Below the pieces are notes generated by a model, which was not told the origin of the DNA, searched no databases, and saw nothing but the letters and a program-made list of their open reading frames with translations. The translations under genes were made by a program, and so were the position numbers. Of a stretch of 44,980 bases of DNA, positions 7,637 through 16,045 are shown one piece after another. Origin of the DNA: Leptolyngbya sp. 'hensonii' (GTDB lineage Bacteria; Cyanobacteriota; Cyanobacteriia; GCF-001939115). The first letter of the stretch is position 1, and the number at the start of each line of letters is the position of its first letter. Where the stretch lies: contig NZ_MQTZ01000004.1 in the NCBI RefSeq assembly GCF_001939115.1, forward strand, positions 1 through 44,980, written 5' to 3'.

Positions 7637-9841
7637 ATGGAACAGTCATCTCCCTACGAACAGCTACAGGGCATTGTCGAACGGCTGACCTTTCATTCCG
7701 AGGAGTCGGGCTACACCGTGGCCCGACTGAAGGTGCCCCGTGCCTCCGAACTGGTGACGATCGTCGGCAGCTTTGCCAACATCCAGGCAGGGCAAACCCT
7801 AGATCTGACGGGGTTATGGAAGGAGCATCCCAAGTTTGGTCCCCAGTTCCAGGTGACCCGCTATCGGGAGACAAAACCGGCGACCCTGACGGGATTGGAG
7901 AAATACCTGGGCAGCGGCCTGATCAAGGGGGTGGGACCCGTGACCGCCAAGCGCATCGTGACCCATTTTGGTCTGGACACCCTGGATATTATCGAAAACC
8001 AGATTGAACGGCTGGCCGAAGTACCGGGCATTGCCCGCAAACGGGTGCAGATGATTCAGGCGGCCTGGGCCACCCAGAAAGCGATCAAGGAAGTCATGCT
8101 GTTCCTGCAGGGGCATGGGGTCTCGACCACCTATGCTGTCAAAATCTACAAACAATACGGGGATGACGCGATCGCCACCGTCACCCACAATCCCTACCAG
8201 CTCGCGATCGAGGTCTATGGGATTGGCTTTGTCACTGCCGACGCGATCGCCCGCAACCTGGGAATTGCCCCCGACTCCGAATTCCGCTACCGGAGTGGGA
8301 TTCTGCATGTGCTGGGGGAAGCCTCCGAGGAGGGTCACTGTTTCCTGCCGCAGAGTGATCTGGCGCAGCGGGTGGTAAAACGGCTGGCCTTGCCCGACCA
8401 TCAGCCCCAGGCGGATCAGGTCCTATTACTCATGGGACAGATGGTGATCGATCGGGAGCTGATCCGCACCGAGGAGCCGATTCCTTCCCTGGACGAACCG
8501 GGCTACTATGCACCCCCCTTCTACTTTGCCGAACAGTCCCTGGCCGGACGGGTGCAGCAACTGCTGGCCCAGCCCCTGACGGTGGATCTGCCCAGGGTGC
8601 AGCGCTGGATCGAGCGGTTTATCGAGAAAACGGGGATGCCCCTATCAGAGCAGCAGCGGCAGGCCGTCGAGCAGGCCGCCTCCCAGCGGGTGCTGGTCCT
8701 GACGGGGGGACCAGGCACCGGCAAGACCTTCACCACCCGCACGATCGTCGCCCTCTGGAGGGCCATGGGCAAGACCCTAGCCCTAGCTTCCCCCACGGGA
8801 CGAGCGGCCCAGCGACTGGCGGAAATGACCGGCCAGGAGGCCAAGACCATCCATCGCCTGCTGGAGTTTGACCCGAAGCAGATGAAATTCAAACGGGATT
8901 CGGATTCCCCCATCCCGGCCCAGGCGATCGTGGTCGATGAAGCCTCCATGGTGGACCTGTTCCTGGGCAACTCCCTGTTGAAGGCGATCGCCCCGGAGGC
9001 ACAACTGCTACTGGTGGGTGATACAGACCAGCTCCCCAGCGTCGGTCCCGGTGCGGTGTTGCAGGATCTGATGGCCTCCGGGGTAGTGCCCGTGGTGCGG
9101 CTGACGGAAGTATTCCGGCAGGCCCAGACCAGCGCGATCGTCACCCAGGCCCACCGGATCAACAAAGGCCAGAAGCTCAGCCTGGAGACTGTTTCTGATG
9201 ACCCCCAATCTGACTGTCTCTGGCTGGCAGCATCGGAGCCAGAGGAGGGGGTGCAAGGGATTCAGGATCTGATCACCCATTTAATTCCCAGGCTGGGGTT
9301 TGAGCCGATGCAGGATGTGCAAGTGCTCTGTCCCATGACACGGGGAGTTGTAGGCACCCGCAATTTGAATTTGGTGTTACAGCAACTGCTGAATCCTCCA
9401 GCGGCGGGGAAAGCCGAAATTGGGCAAAGCGGATCCATCCTGCGGTTGGGCGATCGGATCATCCAGCAGGTGAACGACTACGATCGGGAGGTCTTCAACG
9501 GGGACCTGGGCACCATCCTCACCCTCGATCCAGAAGAGCAGGAAGTGACAATCCAGTTTGGCGATCGGCGAGTTGCCTATGACTATGCCGACCTCAACGA
9601 GATTGCCCTAGCCTACAGCGTCACCACCCACAAGAGCCAGGGCAGCGAGTACCCAGTGGTGATCCTGCCAATTTACATGCAACATTACCCGATGTTATCC
9701 CGCAATCTGCTCTACACGGGCCTCACCCGCGCCAGAGAGTTGGCCATCTTTGTCGGACCCCAGCCTGCGATCGCCCTGGCCGTGCGGCAGGTAAGGGATC
9801 GGGAGCGGTATACAGGGCTAGCCGATCGGCTGCGGGGTTGA
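7637..9841 (+). CDS. recD2: RecD2-type SF1B DNA helicase
   Basis: This 734-aa ATP-dependent 5'-3' DNA helicase belongs to the RecD2 (RecD/TraA-like) family, which acts in DNA repair without RecBC. It has an OB-like N-terminus, tandem helix-hairpin-helix segments ('LIKGVGPVTAKRIV' ~95-108 and 'VPGIARKRVQMI' ~129-140), Walker A GGPGTGKT at 357-364, a DEAS Walker B ('IVVDEASMVD' ~430), 'VGDTDQLPSVGPG' (motif III) and a C-terminal 'TTHKSQGSEYPVVILP' motif. Length is normal. The gene is flanked by direct copies of a repeat/Uma2 block, so it may have been duplicated around or moved, but its HIP1-rich composition matches the genome. Confidence 0.95.
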   Translation: MEQSSPYEQLQGIVERLTFHSEESGYTVARLKVPRASELVTIVGSFANIQAGQTLDLTGLWKEHPKFGPQFQVTRYRETKPATLTGLEKYLGSGLIKGVGPVTAKRIVTHFGLDTLDIIENQIERLAEVPGIARKRVQMIQAAWATQKAIKEVMLFLQGHGVSTTYAVKIYKQYGDDAIATVTHNPYQLAIEVYGIGFVTADAIARNLGIAPDSEFRYRSGILHVLGEASEEGHCFLPQSDLAQRVVKRLALPDHQPQADQVLLLMGQMVIDRELIRTEEPIPSLDEPGYYAPPFYFAEQSLAGRVQQLLAQPLTVDLPRVQRWIERFIEKTGMPLSEQQRQAVEQAASQRVLVLTGGPGTGKTFTTRTIVALWRAMGKTLALASPTGRAAQRLAEMTGQEAKTIHRLLEFDPKQMKFKRDSDSPIPAQAIVVDEASMVDLFLGNSLLKAIAPEAQLLLVGDTDQLPSVGPGAVLQDLMASGVVPVVRLTEVFRQAQTSAIVTQAHRINKGQKLSLETVSDDPQSDCLWLAASEPEEGVQGIQDLITHLIPRLGFEPMQDVQVLCPMTRGVVGTRNLNLVLQQLLNPPAAGKAEIGQSGSILRLGDRIIQQVNDYDREVFNGDLGTILTLDPEEQEVTIQFGDRRVAYDYADLNEIALAYSVTTHKSQGSEYPVVILPIYMQHYPMLSRNLLYTGLTRARELAIFVGPQPAIALAVRQVRDRERYTGLADRLRG

Positions 9842-9880
9842 AGGGAATAAACTCCACAAGCAACAGCCCCTTCCTGGACC

Positions 9881-10371
9881 CACCCCGGCCCTGGGGGCCA
9901 CCCCTCCCCAGAGGGGATTTTAGCCGATCCCTCGTACCCAGGCTCATCCCTCGTACCCAGGCTCATCCCTCGTACCCAGGCTCATCCCTCGTACCCAGGC
10001 TCATCCCTCGTACCCAGGCTCATCCCTCGTACCCAGGCTCACCCCTCGTGCCCAGGCTCATCCCTCGTACCCAGGCTCATCCCTCGTACCCAGGCTCTGC
10101 CTGGGTGCGCCAAGCCTGAAACCCAACACCAGTAAGGATCAGCACTGGAGGGGAGTTGCAGACGGGGTCAGACTGTACCATGGGGTTAACCTTCCGGCAC
10201 CTGAGCAGAGCGGATGATCATGATTTTATGATTGAGATCAGCCTATTTCATCGTCCCGATCGCCAGGCAGAGAAAAACTGACATGATTGCATTTCCCGAA
10301 AAAGAGGACATGACTCCAGTGGCATACCTGGACTGGGAAGCACAACAGGAAACCAGATATGAATATATCAA
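9881..10371 (+). repeat. Duplicated block, right copy, with nine 19-bp units
   Basis: This is homologous to 7209-7522. The 19-bp unit ATCCCTCGTACCCAGGCTC occurs nine times without spacers at 9927-10097; one unit (the seventh) carries two changes. The palindrome CCCAGGC-TCT-GCCTGGG closes the array. About 70 bp at 10120-10189 are extra relative to the left copy. The block runs into the intact Uma2 gene. The open frames across the array are by-products of the periodicity. Confidence 0.9.
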
Positions 10372-10852
10372 CGGTCAAGTCTATGCTATGACAGGGGGAA
10401 CCATTCCCCACAATGCGATCGCCATTAACCTGATTGCAATCCTGCGAAACCAGGTGCGAGGTGGCCCCTGTCGGGTATTGGGCGCAGATGCCAAAGTCAG
10501 AATTACTGAGCAAGGACCGTTTTTCTATCCGGATGTTTTGGTAACTTGCGACGATCGCGATCGACGAGCGTTCAAATTCATTCAATTTCCCTGTTTAGTC
10601 GTCGAGGTTTTATCTCAAACCACCGAAGCCTACGATCGAGGCAGTAAATTTAGTCAGTATCGCCGTTTGGCCAGCCTCCGAGAGTATGTGCTGATCAGTT
10701 CTGAGCAAATCAACGTAGACATCTTTCGGTTGAATGAACGGGGCAAATGGGAACTGACATCCTATATCGCCAGTGACACGATTCAACTCACCAGTATTGA
10801 TTTTGCCTTTCCCCTGGATTTGCTCTATGAAGAAGTTGAATTTTTGCCCTAA
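10283..10852 (+). CDS. Uma2 family endonuclease-fold protein (DUF820)
   Basis: The 189-aa protein shows the Uma2 pattern 'YLDWEAQQETRYEYINGQVY', 'HNAIAINL', a PD motif in 'FFYPDVLV' and 'CLVVEVLS', the acidic positions of a PD-(D/E)XK-type fold. The family is greatly expanded in cyanobacteria and its role is unsettled. I chose the ATG at 10283; an upstream TTG at 10232 would add 17 residues without family support. The upstream DNA and first ~30 codons are duplicated before recD2. Confidence 0.85.
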   Translation: MIAFPEKEDMTPVAYLDWEAQQETRYEYINGQVYAMTGGTIPHNAIAINLIAILRNQVRGGPCRVLGADAKVRITEQGPFFYPDVLVTCDDRDRRAFKFIQFPCLVVEVLSQTTEAYDRGSKFSQYRRLASLREYVLISSEQINVDIFRLNERGKWELTSYIASDTIQLTSIDFAFPLDLLYEEVEFLP

Positions 10853-11246
10853 ATTGCCCATTGAGCAATCTTGTTAGGCTTCACTTCATTCGTCCCTCGT
10901 ACCCAGGCTCTGCCTGGGTGCCCAAAGCAGACCCACCCCGGCCCTGCGGGCCACCCCTCCCCAGAGGGGAGAAGCGGATTCCCATCTATGGCTCGGTGGC
11001 GTTGCCCAAAGCAGACCCACCCCGGCCCTGCGGGCCACCCCTCCCCAGAGGGGAGAAGCGGATAGTGTAGATTGGGTGCCCTAGATTGCTCATTGAGCAA
11101 CCTAGTATGGTCAGTTAACCAGCCACCAGAGCCAATTAAATAGAACCATCATTTAAGCACTAAACTTAATCCCCTCCTGGGAGGGGTGGCGCATAGCGCC
11201 GGGGTGGGTTCTCAAAAGAGGATATGAAGATTGAAAGATTTGTCAG
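10852..11246. repeat. Intergenic repeat block
   Basis: Two near-identical ~54-bp units, GC-rich with 'ccctgcgggccacccctccccagaggggagaagcggat', lie at 10927-10981 and 11011-11065. They are bracketed by near-identical 'TTG[C/T][C/T]CATTGAGCAA' segments at about 10856 and 11085. One 'CCTCGTACCCAGGCTCTGCCTGGGTGC' segment (10894-10920) ties this block to the arrays around recD2. A 'CCCCTCCTGGGAGGGGTGGCGC' repeat lies near 11170. No coding sequence is supported. Confidence 0.7.
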
Positions 11247-13319
11247 TCAATTAGCCCCCTGGATTTCTGCCAGTTTTTGAGCTGCATAATCACGCAATAC
11301 GGGAACACCGATCGCAGTTCCGATCGCAGAGGCCGCTTCACAAGAGGCGATCGCCGCTTCCACCTGACCCAATTGGAGTTGGGCATTGACAATGAACCGG
11401 AGCAAGTTTCGCCCTTGGCTGTAGCGATCGCCAATCTGTAGATAGATCTGTTGAGCAGATTGAAAATAATCCAGGGCCGAAACCGGATCATCTTGTAAAC
11501 TGCCCAAACCGAGTAAGGTGTTGGCTTCCCCCAGCCGATCCCCCACCTGGCGATAAATCTGCAACGCCTCCTGGTAGCGATTCAGGGCTTCATCGCGTTG
11601 GTCGAGAAACTGCAAGACATCGCCGATCGCTTTTAAGGTGTTGGCTTCCCCCAGCCGAGCCCCCACCTGGCGATAAATCTGCAACGCCTCCTGGTAGCGA
11701 TTCAGGGCTTCACTGCTTTGTTTGAGAAACTGCAAGACATCGCCGATCGCTTTTAAGGTGTTGGCTTCCCCCAGCCGAGCCCCCACCTGGCGATAAATCT
11801 GCAACGCCTCCTGGTAGCGATTCAGGGCTTCACTGCTTTGTTTGAGAAACTGCAAGACATCGCCGATCGCTTTTAAGGTGTTGGCTTCCCCCAGCCGATC
11901 CCCCACCTGGCGATAAATCTGCAACGCCTCCTGGTAGCGATTCAGGGCTTCACTGCTTTGTTTGAGAAACTGCAAGACATCGCCAAAAACTTTCTGAAAA
12001 TCGGCAAAGGGTTTTGAAGTCTCCGGGGGCCAACTGTCCCCTAACCGCGAGTAAAGCTGATAACGAGTCGCACTATACCCTCGGAGCGCTAAAAACTGGT
12101 CACAATCATCCCTGCCGTCTGTACCGTAGTAAACAACCTCCAAGGCAGTGGCATAGGCTCCCAGTTCACAGCAGTGGTGAAACAGTTCCAGGTAAGGAAT
12201 GGCTGCGTCTTCTTCATCTGCTGCCATCAGTCGTTGTTGGCGCGATTGTTGATCAAAATAAGCTGCTGCTTTTTGGTGGGCCTGGGTCAGATCTACATTC
12301 CACTGCACATAGTGAGCAATGGCAGCCTGCACCTGATAGCGCCGGTTAGTGGCCTGTCCTAACTCTTCCAGCAACGATCGGGTAATTAATTCCCGTAGTT
12401 GTTGACGAGTTTCCAGTTCTCTCTCAGAGGCATCTTCCACCATAGAAATAGCCGCCTGAATCGTAAACGGAACCCGATAGACACTCAGATTTTGCAGCAA
12501 AGTCTGTTGTTGGGGATTCAGTCGTTCCCAATGCTGTTGCAAAATCCATTCTAGACAGGTTTCCACCGTCCGATGTTCGCCAGTGGCCCGTTTTGCCATC
12601 TGCTCAAATTCTGTCAGTTTGAGCCGTTCCGCCTCCCTCAGTTGCCCATCACAATAGTTGACCAGAAATGTAGCCGCCAGTTTCAGGGTCAGGGGATGCC
12701 CGTTGAGCAACTGAGAGAACTGTTGCAAGCTCGCCTCGCCTCCTTCCACCCCCCAGGCTGCGAGCAATTTGCCTCCAGCAACTGCATTCAGTCCTTCCAG
12801 CATCCGCCAGGTCGGAACCTCTCGCAGCGATCGGGGCTGTTCTCGCGTGGTCACCAGCACAGCACTGGTCTGGCCTTGGGCTAACCAGCGGCTAAAAAAT
12901 TGATGATAGCCAGGATCTCGCCACTGCTGTTCCAGGTTCAACAGGGTTTCTAGATTATCCACCACCAGTAAATAGCGCTGTTGCCTCAGACAGTGCAGCA
13001 GGACGTTAATCTGCTCTGTGGTGCCTGCAGCGGCGAACCGCTGTTCTTGTTCTGGGCTCAGGGTCCTGGCAAACGTCTGATAGACCTTTTTGGCAAAAGC
13101 GAGAAATTCAGGCTGCTGACTGACATCCGCCCACAACACTGCTCCAAAACCCAACTCCGTTGATTGCTCATACAGGTATGCCGCCAGCCAGGATTTCCCG
13201 ATGCCCCCAATACCCTGAAGCCCAACGATCGCAGTAGCTTCGTTCCGGAGCCAACCCTGGACGATCTCCAATTCCCGCCGATCCTGCCATTTCTTCAGCA
13301 CCGGCGGCAGCGTAATCAC
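11247..13319 (-). CDS. STAND (NB-ARC-like) ATPase with TPR repeats
   Basis: The 690-aa protein begins with an NTPase module: Walker A GIGGIGKS at 36-43, Walker B 'RYLLVVDN' with Asp121, 'VTTRE' near 158, and an NB-ARC-type 'LNGHPLTLKLAA' near 205. A helical middle region (~250-430) follows, then TPR-like 40-residue repeats ('DVLQFLKQSSEALNRYQEAL') and a less regular tail. STAND proteins act as oligomerising signal switches, often in defence; that role here is inference. The annotated start GTG has a TGA 17 codons upstream in the same frame that ends the 152-aa ORF at 13368-13826, so both may be parts of one interrupted gene. A diverged fragment of a paralogue lies at 18163-18602. Confidence 0.85.
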   Translation of the reverse strand: MITLPPVLKKWQDRRELEIVQGWLRNEATAIVGLQGIGGIGKSWLAAYLYEQSTELGFGAVLWADVSQQPEFLAFAKKVYQTFARTLSPEQEQRFAAAGTTEQINVLLHCLRQQRYLLVVDNLETLLNLEQQWRDPGYHQFFSRWLAQGQTSAVLVTTREQPRSLREVPTWRMLEGLNAVAGGKLLAAWGVEGGEASLQQFSQLLNGHPLTLKLAATFLVNYCDGQLREAERLKLTEFEQMAKRATGEHRTVETCLEWILQQHWERLNPQQQTLLQNLSVYRVPFTIQAAISMVEDASERELETRQQLRELITRSLLEELGQATNRRYQVQAAIAHYVQWNVDLTQAHQKAAAYFDQQSRQQRLMAADEEDAAIPYLELFHHCCELGAYATALEVVYYGTDGRDDCDQFLALRGYSATRYQLYSRLGDSWPPETSKPFADFQKVFGDVLQFLKQSSEALNRYQEALQIYRQVGDRLGEANTLKAIGDVLQFLKQSSEALNRYQEALQIYRQVGARLGEANTLKAIGDVLQFLKQSSEALNRYQEALQIYRQVGARLGEANTLKAIGDVLQFLDQRDEALNRYQEALQIYRQVGDRLGEANTLLGLGSLQDDPVSALDYFQSAQQIYLQIGDRYSQGRNLLRFIVNAQLQLGQVEAAIASCEAASAIGTAIGVPVLRDYAAQKLAEIQGAN
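11516..11995 (-). repeat. Four near-identical 120-bp TPR-coding units
   Basis: Four head-to-tail units of exactly 120 bp (11516-11635, 11636-11755, 11756-11875, 11876-11995) differ at only a few positions, for example 'gatccccc' versus 'gagccccc'. Each encodes one 40-residue repeat. The near-identity at DNA level points to recent expansion or gene conversion. The unit nearest 11516 encodes a variant 'DQRDEALNRY' in place of 'KQSSEALNRY'. Confidence 0.95.
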
Positions 13320-13367
13320 ATTGGTAGTGGGAGTTACTTGGTCGGTTCCCCATCCCGACGACTCCAG

Positions 13368-13826
13368 TCAGGGATTGGGAGGGGTGCCGTAGTAATTAAT
13401 CGTTTCCGCCTGGTAGACCGTCCCCCCATCAATCTTGTTTTGAAAACCAGTTCCCCCATCGTAAATATTCTGGGTCTGGCTGCTGTTGTCCTGAATCTGG
13501 TTCAGGGTAATCTCCTGGGCGATCGCCTGCAACTCTGCGGCAAACTCCGGCTCCAGCATTTCCACGTCCAGGTACTTCTGGAGGGTGGCCAGGGCTGCCC
13601 GATCGCCCTTTTCGACATGCACCAGCGCCTCATCAACCTTCTGGTCCTGCTTACCACGCAGACGATTCCGAATCCGGTTCCACAGGTCGCCGAGCTTCTG
13701 GATGCCTGTTTCAGTAAACTTTTCGCCCAGCTTGCCTGCCCCAGCTTCAGCGAACTTCTGGAACACCAGTTCTGCGATCTTGCCTGCGGTCCAGATCCCG
13801 GCAGCGGCAGTGAATGGATCAGTCAT
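13368..13826 (-). CDS. Hypothetical protein, N-terminal partner of the STAND ATPase
   Basis: This 152-aa protein starts 'MTDPFTAAAGIWTAGKIAEL', has an amphipathic, Lys/Ala-rich helical body, an 'EFAAELQAIAQEITLNQIQ' helix and a Gly/Thr/Tyr/Asn-rich tail ('NIYDGGTGFQNKIDGGTVYQ'). Such short proteins or domains often sit in front of NACHT/NB-ARC ATPases in cyanobacteria (from memory of the families, not searched). It is in the same frame as the STAND gene and separated by one TGA plus a 16-codon gap free of stops. It may be a separate partner protein or the N-terminus of a once continuous ~860-aa protein. Confidence 0.7.
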   Translation of the reverse strand: MTDPFTAAAGIWTAGKIAELVFQKFAEAGAGKLGEKFTETGIQKLGDLWNRIRNRLRGKQDQKVDEALVHVEKGDRAALATLQKYLDVEMLEPEFAAELQAIAQEITLNQIQDNSSQTQNIYDGGTGFQNKIDGGTVYQAETINYYGTPPNP

Positions 13827-13924
13827 GGTTCATCCTTCTGAGGAAAGAAAACTTCTTTAGTTATAGCCTGTCTCTAGGGTTCCTGTTGTCACCAGCAAAT
13901 TTTTCCAGGTCAGCCTGGGGTCTG

Positions 13925-14006
13925 CTGGGGTGCCCAGGCAGAGCCTGGGCGTGAGGCTAGGGGGGCTGGGGTGCCCAGGCAGAGCCTGGGCGTGAGGCTA
14001 GGGGGG
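13925..14006. repeat. 41-bp tandem duplication with CCCAGGCAGAGCCTGGG hairpin
   Basis: Two identical 41-bp units (13925-13965, 13966-14006), each containing a CCCAGGC-AGA-GCCTGGG palindrome, are followed directly by half of a family-1 MITE. The palindrome is the reverse complement of the arm used in the 19-bp arrays around recD2. Confidence 0.8.
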
Positions 14007-14071
14007 GCTCCCTTCTCCTGCGGGAGAAGGGTTGGGGATGAGGGTAATTCATATTTGCATTCAGCAAAGCC
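14007..14071. mobile_element. MITE family 1, truncated right half
   Basis: About 65 bp match the right half of the complete elements, from 'ctcccttctcctgcgggag' through to the terminal 'CATTCAGCAAAGCC'. The left half is replaced by the 41-bp duplication, so this copy is not mobile by itself. Confidence 0.75.
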
Positions 14072-14168
14072 AGAGGTTCCTAGCCGTTTGATGCTTGGGC
14101 ATGATCCATTGCAGGTGTTGCACAAGGAGTGGGTCACGATCGCATTCGAATGCATGCACCACCCATTC

Positions 14169-14353
14169 GAATGTTCCCTATGACTGAAGCGCTGTCCATA
14201 GACCATATTCGAATGCATGAGCTGCAGATGTGAATGTTCCCTATGCTTGAAGCCTTGTCCATAGAGCATATTCAAATGCACCGCTTGCAGATGTGAATGT
14301 TCCCTATGCTTGAAGCCTTGTCCACAGAACGCATTCGGATGGTTGGCTTTGCG
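14169..14353. repeat. 63-bp tandem repeat (about 2.9 units)
   Basis: Units start 'GAATGTTCCCTATG' at 14169, 14232 and 14295. The first two are full 63-bp units and the third decays after ~59 bp. They contain GAATGC/GCATTC-type inverse segments. The period is a multiple of three, so long ORFs appear on the minus strand with 21-residue repeats, but nothing else supports coding. The array lies between repeat DNA and the 3' edge of the integrase remnant. Apart from these repeats I see no gene in 13827-14390. Confidence 0.85.
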
Positions 14354-14390
14354 ATTGAATTGCAGGAGTAGCCCATGCGATCGCAACGAG

Positions 14391-14663
14391 TCATGTTGAG
14401 CCCATTTCTTGCGGATGCCGTTTGTGATGGAAGAAGATGAAGCGACGAATCCATTGCACATAGGCTTCCTCTGTTCGGTAGGCGTAGTGCTTGAGTCGGA
14501 TTGTTTCACGGACCTGATCCAAAAGCTTTTTTGGGCGTTCCTGGATGGATTGTTTTAGTAGAGTTGCTGAAGAAGGAGATAAAGGATGTTCTCTGCAGCT
14601 TTTCCACTCTAGGGAAAAATATGCTGAAGTTTTCAGCATATTCAGCCAAAATAAGGATATCAT
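14391..14663 (-). pseudogene. Integron-type tyrosine recombinase (IntI-like), N-terminal remnant
   Basis: The segment '[20 protein letters not shown]' followed by '[20 protein letters not shown]' corresponds to the SAM-like N-terminal domain of integron integrases (compare '[20 protein letters not shown]' in IntI1). The ORF stops soon after 'QEMG', so the catalytic domain with its RHRY residues is absent. It is transcribed away from the block at 15-17 kb, the normal layout of intI relative to cassettes. The ~35 residues before the homology may be non-coding. Between 14664 and 14994 no gene or clear attI could be identified. Confidence 0.8.
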
Positions 14664-14994
14664 CCTGAAATATTCTGTATATCCCCCTAATTGGAATGAT
14701 ATGCAGACAATGTCAGACTATCTACCAGAATCCAGATGATGTGCCAAAATTTTCAGTCTATTAATAGTCAGACAGTCTGAGTATGGATGGGTAGGGACGC
14801 AGTTGGCATGCTGCTTGTGAGATGCAATTATCAAGCAGTTATAAATTTTCGGTCGAGATTCAGCCAAGCTATTAGTGATCGGATGCGATCGTGATTTGAT
14901 TTACATGGGTAAATCTTTGCAAGCGATTTTTTCAATGTCCTACTTGCAGAATCTGCATTTTCTCTTAAGCTTTATTCCGCATTCAGGTAAATTC

Positions 14995-15453
14995 ATGATA
15001 CGTTGCTCTTTCACCGCCAGTTTAGTCACACTAAGTCTGTTCCTACTTTCTTTCCCAGTACCTTCTTCTGCCCAGCAGCCTACTCAACATTGTCCAGCAG
15101 CTTTGTCGGTCAAAAAGGAGCTTGAGCAGAAATACAAAGTAAAAGTTACCTATTTTGATCGTAAAGATATTTCTAATGAGTATCCTGACCATCCCACTAG
15201 TCGCACTGAGGCATACAATTTTGGTATGCAAAAGAGTCATGCTTTGCAAAACCTCCTCAGCTCTTCTAAGCTACTTGCGGCAATGTCGAAATCAGTAATT
15301 CAGGGATGCAATTCTGTTGGGCTGGTTGGTTTCGGTGAAGCTTACAGTGATGGCGGTCGTAGCTTTGGTTTGTTTTCGGATGGCCGAATTGGAGAGTTTG
15401 CGTGCGCGGGGCGGGACACCCGAAGTAGGTGGGGTCAAAAGGATTGCTACTGA
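14995..15453 (+). CDS. Secreted protein of unknown function
   Basis: From the ATG at 14995 the product (152 aa) opens with a clear signal peptide: 'MIRCSFTASLVTLSLFLLSF' followed by a 'PSSAQQ' cleavage region. The mature part has three or four Cys ('HCPAAL', 'IQGCN', 'EFACAG', 'KDCY') that could form disulphides. An upstream in-frame start at 14875 would bury the signal peptide, so I rejected it. No family is recognised. Lower GC than neighbouring housekeeping genes fits an acquired cassette-like gene. Confidence 0.6.
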   Translation: MIRCSFTASLVTLSLFLLSFPVPSSAQQPTQHCPAALSVKKELEQKYKVKVTYFDRKDISNEYPDHPTSRTEAYNFGMQKSHALQNLLSSSKLLAAMSKSVIQGCNSVGLVGFGEAYSDGGRSFGLFSDGRIGEFACAGRDTRSRWGQKDCY

Positions 15454-15555
15454 CATTCTGAAAAGTATCAATCTTTCACCTGTATAGGCTTTAATAAACA
15501 GTCAAGTCTCTTGAATTGCCACAAATGAGCTAGATAAAAAATTAGGAGTATTTTG

Positions 15556-16032
15556 ATGAACGGTGTGAGAAAATTTGCTACAACGATCGCATTGGCTGGA
15601 TTGGTCACTTTAGCTGTAGAACCTTGTGTGACCTCTGCTCACGAGATTGCACCAGCCCAACAAACTGTTGAGGTTGAAGGGTTAACTATTGATCTTCTAC
15701 GTTGTGAAAGGTCAAATCAAGCAACCAAGTGCTATTTGAGAATCACCGATGCAAAACAAGGCGATTATTGTCAGCTAATGGCAAAGTCAGCAAGAGCTTT
15801 TGATTTTGCTGGTAATGAGTACATAGCCAAGGAAACACAAATTGGTAGTCAAACGGGTAGAGGACCTGGAATCTCTCTCGTTCGTGGTATTCCTGTAAGC
15901 GCTAGTGTAACTTTTAGGGATATGCAGTCAGCAAAAGATTTGGCAGGACTGGAAATCATAGCAGGTGGAAGAGGGTGTGCTGGTCGCGTCTTTCAATTTC
16001 GTGATGTTGCAATTACTGTTCCTAAACGTTGA
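15556..16032 (+). CDS. Secreted protein of unknown function, followed by attC
   Basis: The 158-aa product starts at an ATG with a 'taggag' ribosome site (the preceding TTG is only one codon earlier). It has a signal peptide 'RKFATTIALAGLVTLAVEP' ending near 'SAHE'. The mature domain has conserved-looking Cys ('LLRCERSNQATKCYLRI', 'GDYCQLM', 'GRGCAGRVFQF'), suggesting a small disulphide-stabilised beta domain. No name can be given. An integron attC site begins 13 bp after its stop, so the gene looks like an integron cassette gene. Confidence 0.65.
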   Translation: MNGVRKFATTIALAGLVTLAVEPCVTSAHEIAPAQQTVEVEGLTIDLLRCERSNQATKCYLRITDAKQGDYCQLMAKSARAFDFAGNEYIAKETQIGSQTGRGPGISLVRGIPVSASVTFRDMQSAKDLAGLEIIAGGRGCAGRVFQFRDVAITVPKR

Positions 16033-16045
16033 GCGAGTTTAGGCT

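Noticed and set aside
9927-10097. CRISPR-like array
   Set aside because: The 19-bp units are directly abutting with no spacers, and no cas genes are near. It is a simple tandem repeat.
9838-10119. 93-codon Pro/Ser/Arg-rich ORF after recD2
   Set aside because: It is a translation of the 19-bp array and the GC palindrome; the repeated 'VPRLIPRTQA' pattern is periodic artefact.
13910-14509. 199-codon minus-strand ORF with 21-residue repeats
   Set aside because: It is the by-product of a 63-bp repeat, runs through a MITE half and the 41-bp duplication, and overlaps the integrase remnant.
15453-15555. A second attC between the two secreted-protein genes
   Set aside because: No R''/R' pair or complementary arms could be found, so the first gene cannot be called a cassette on sequence evidence.
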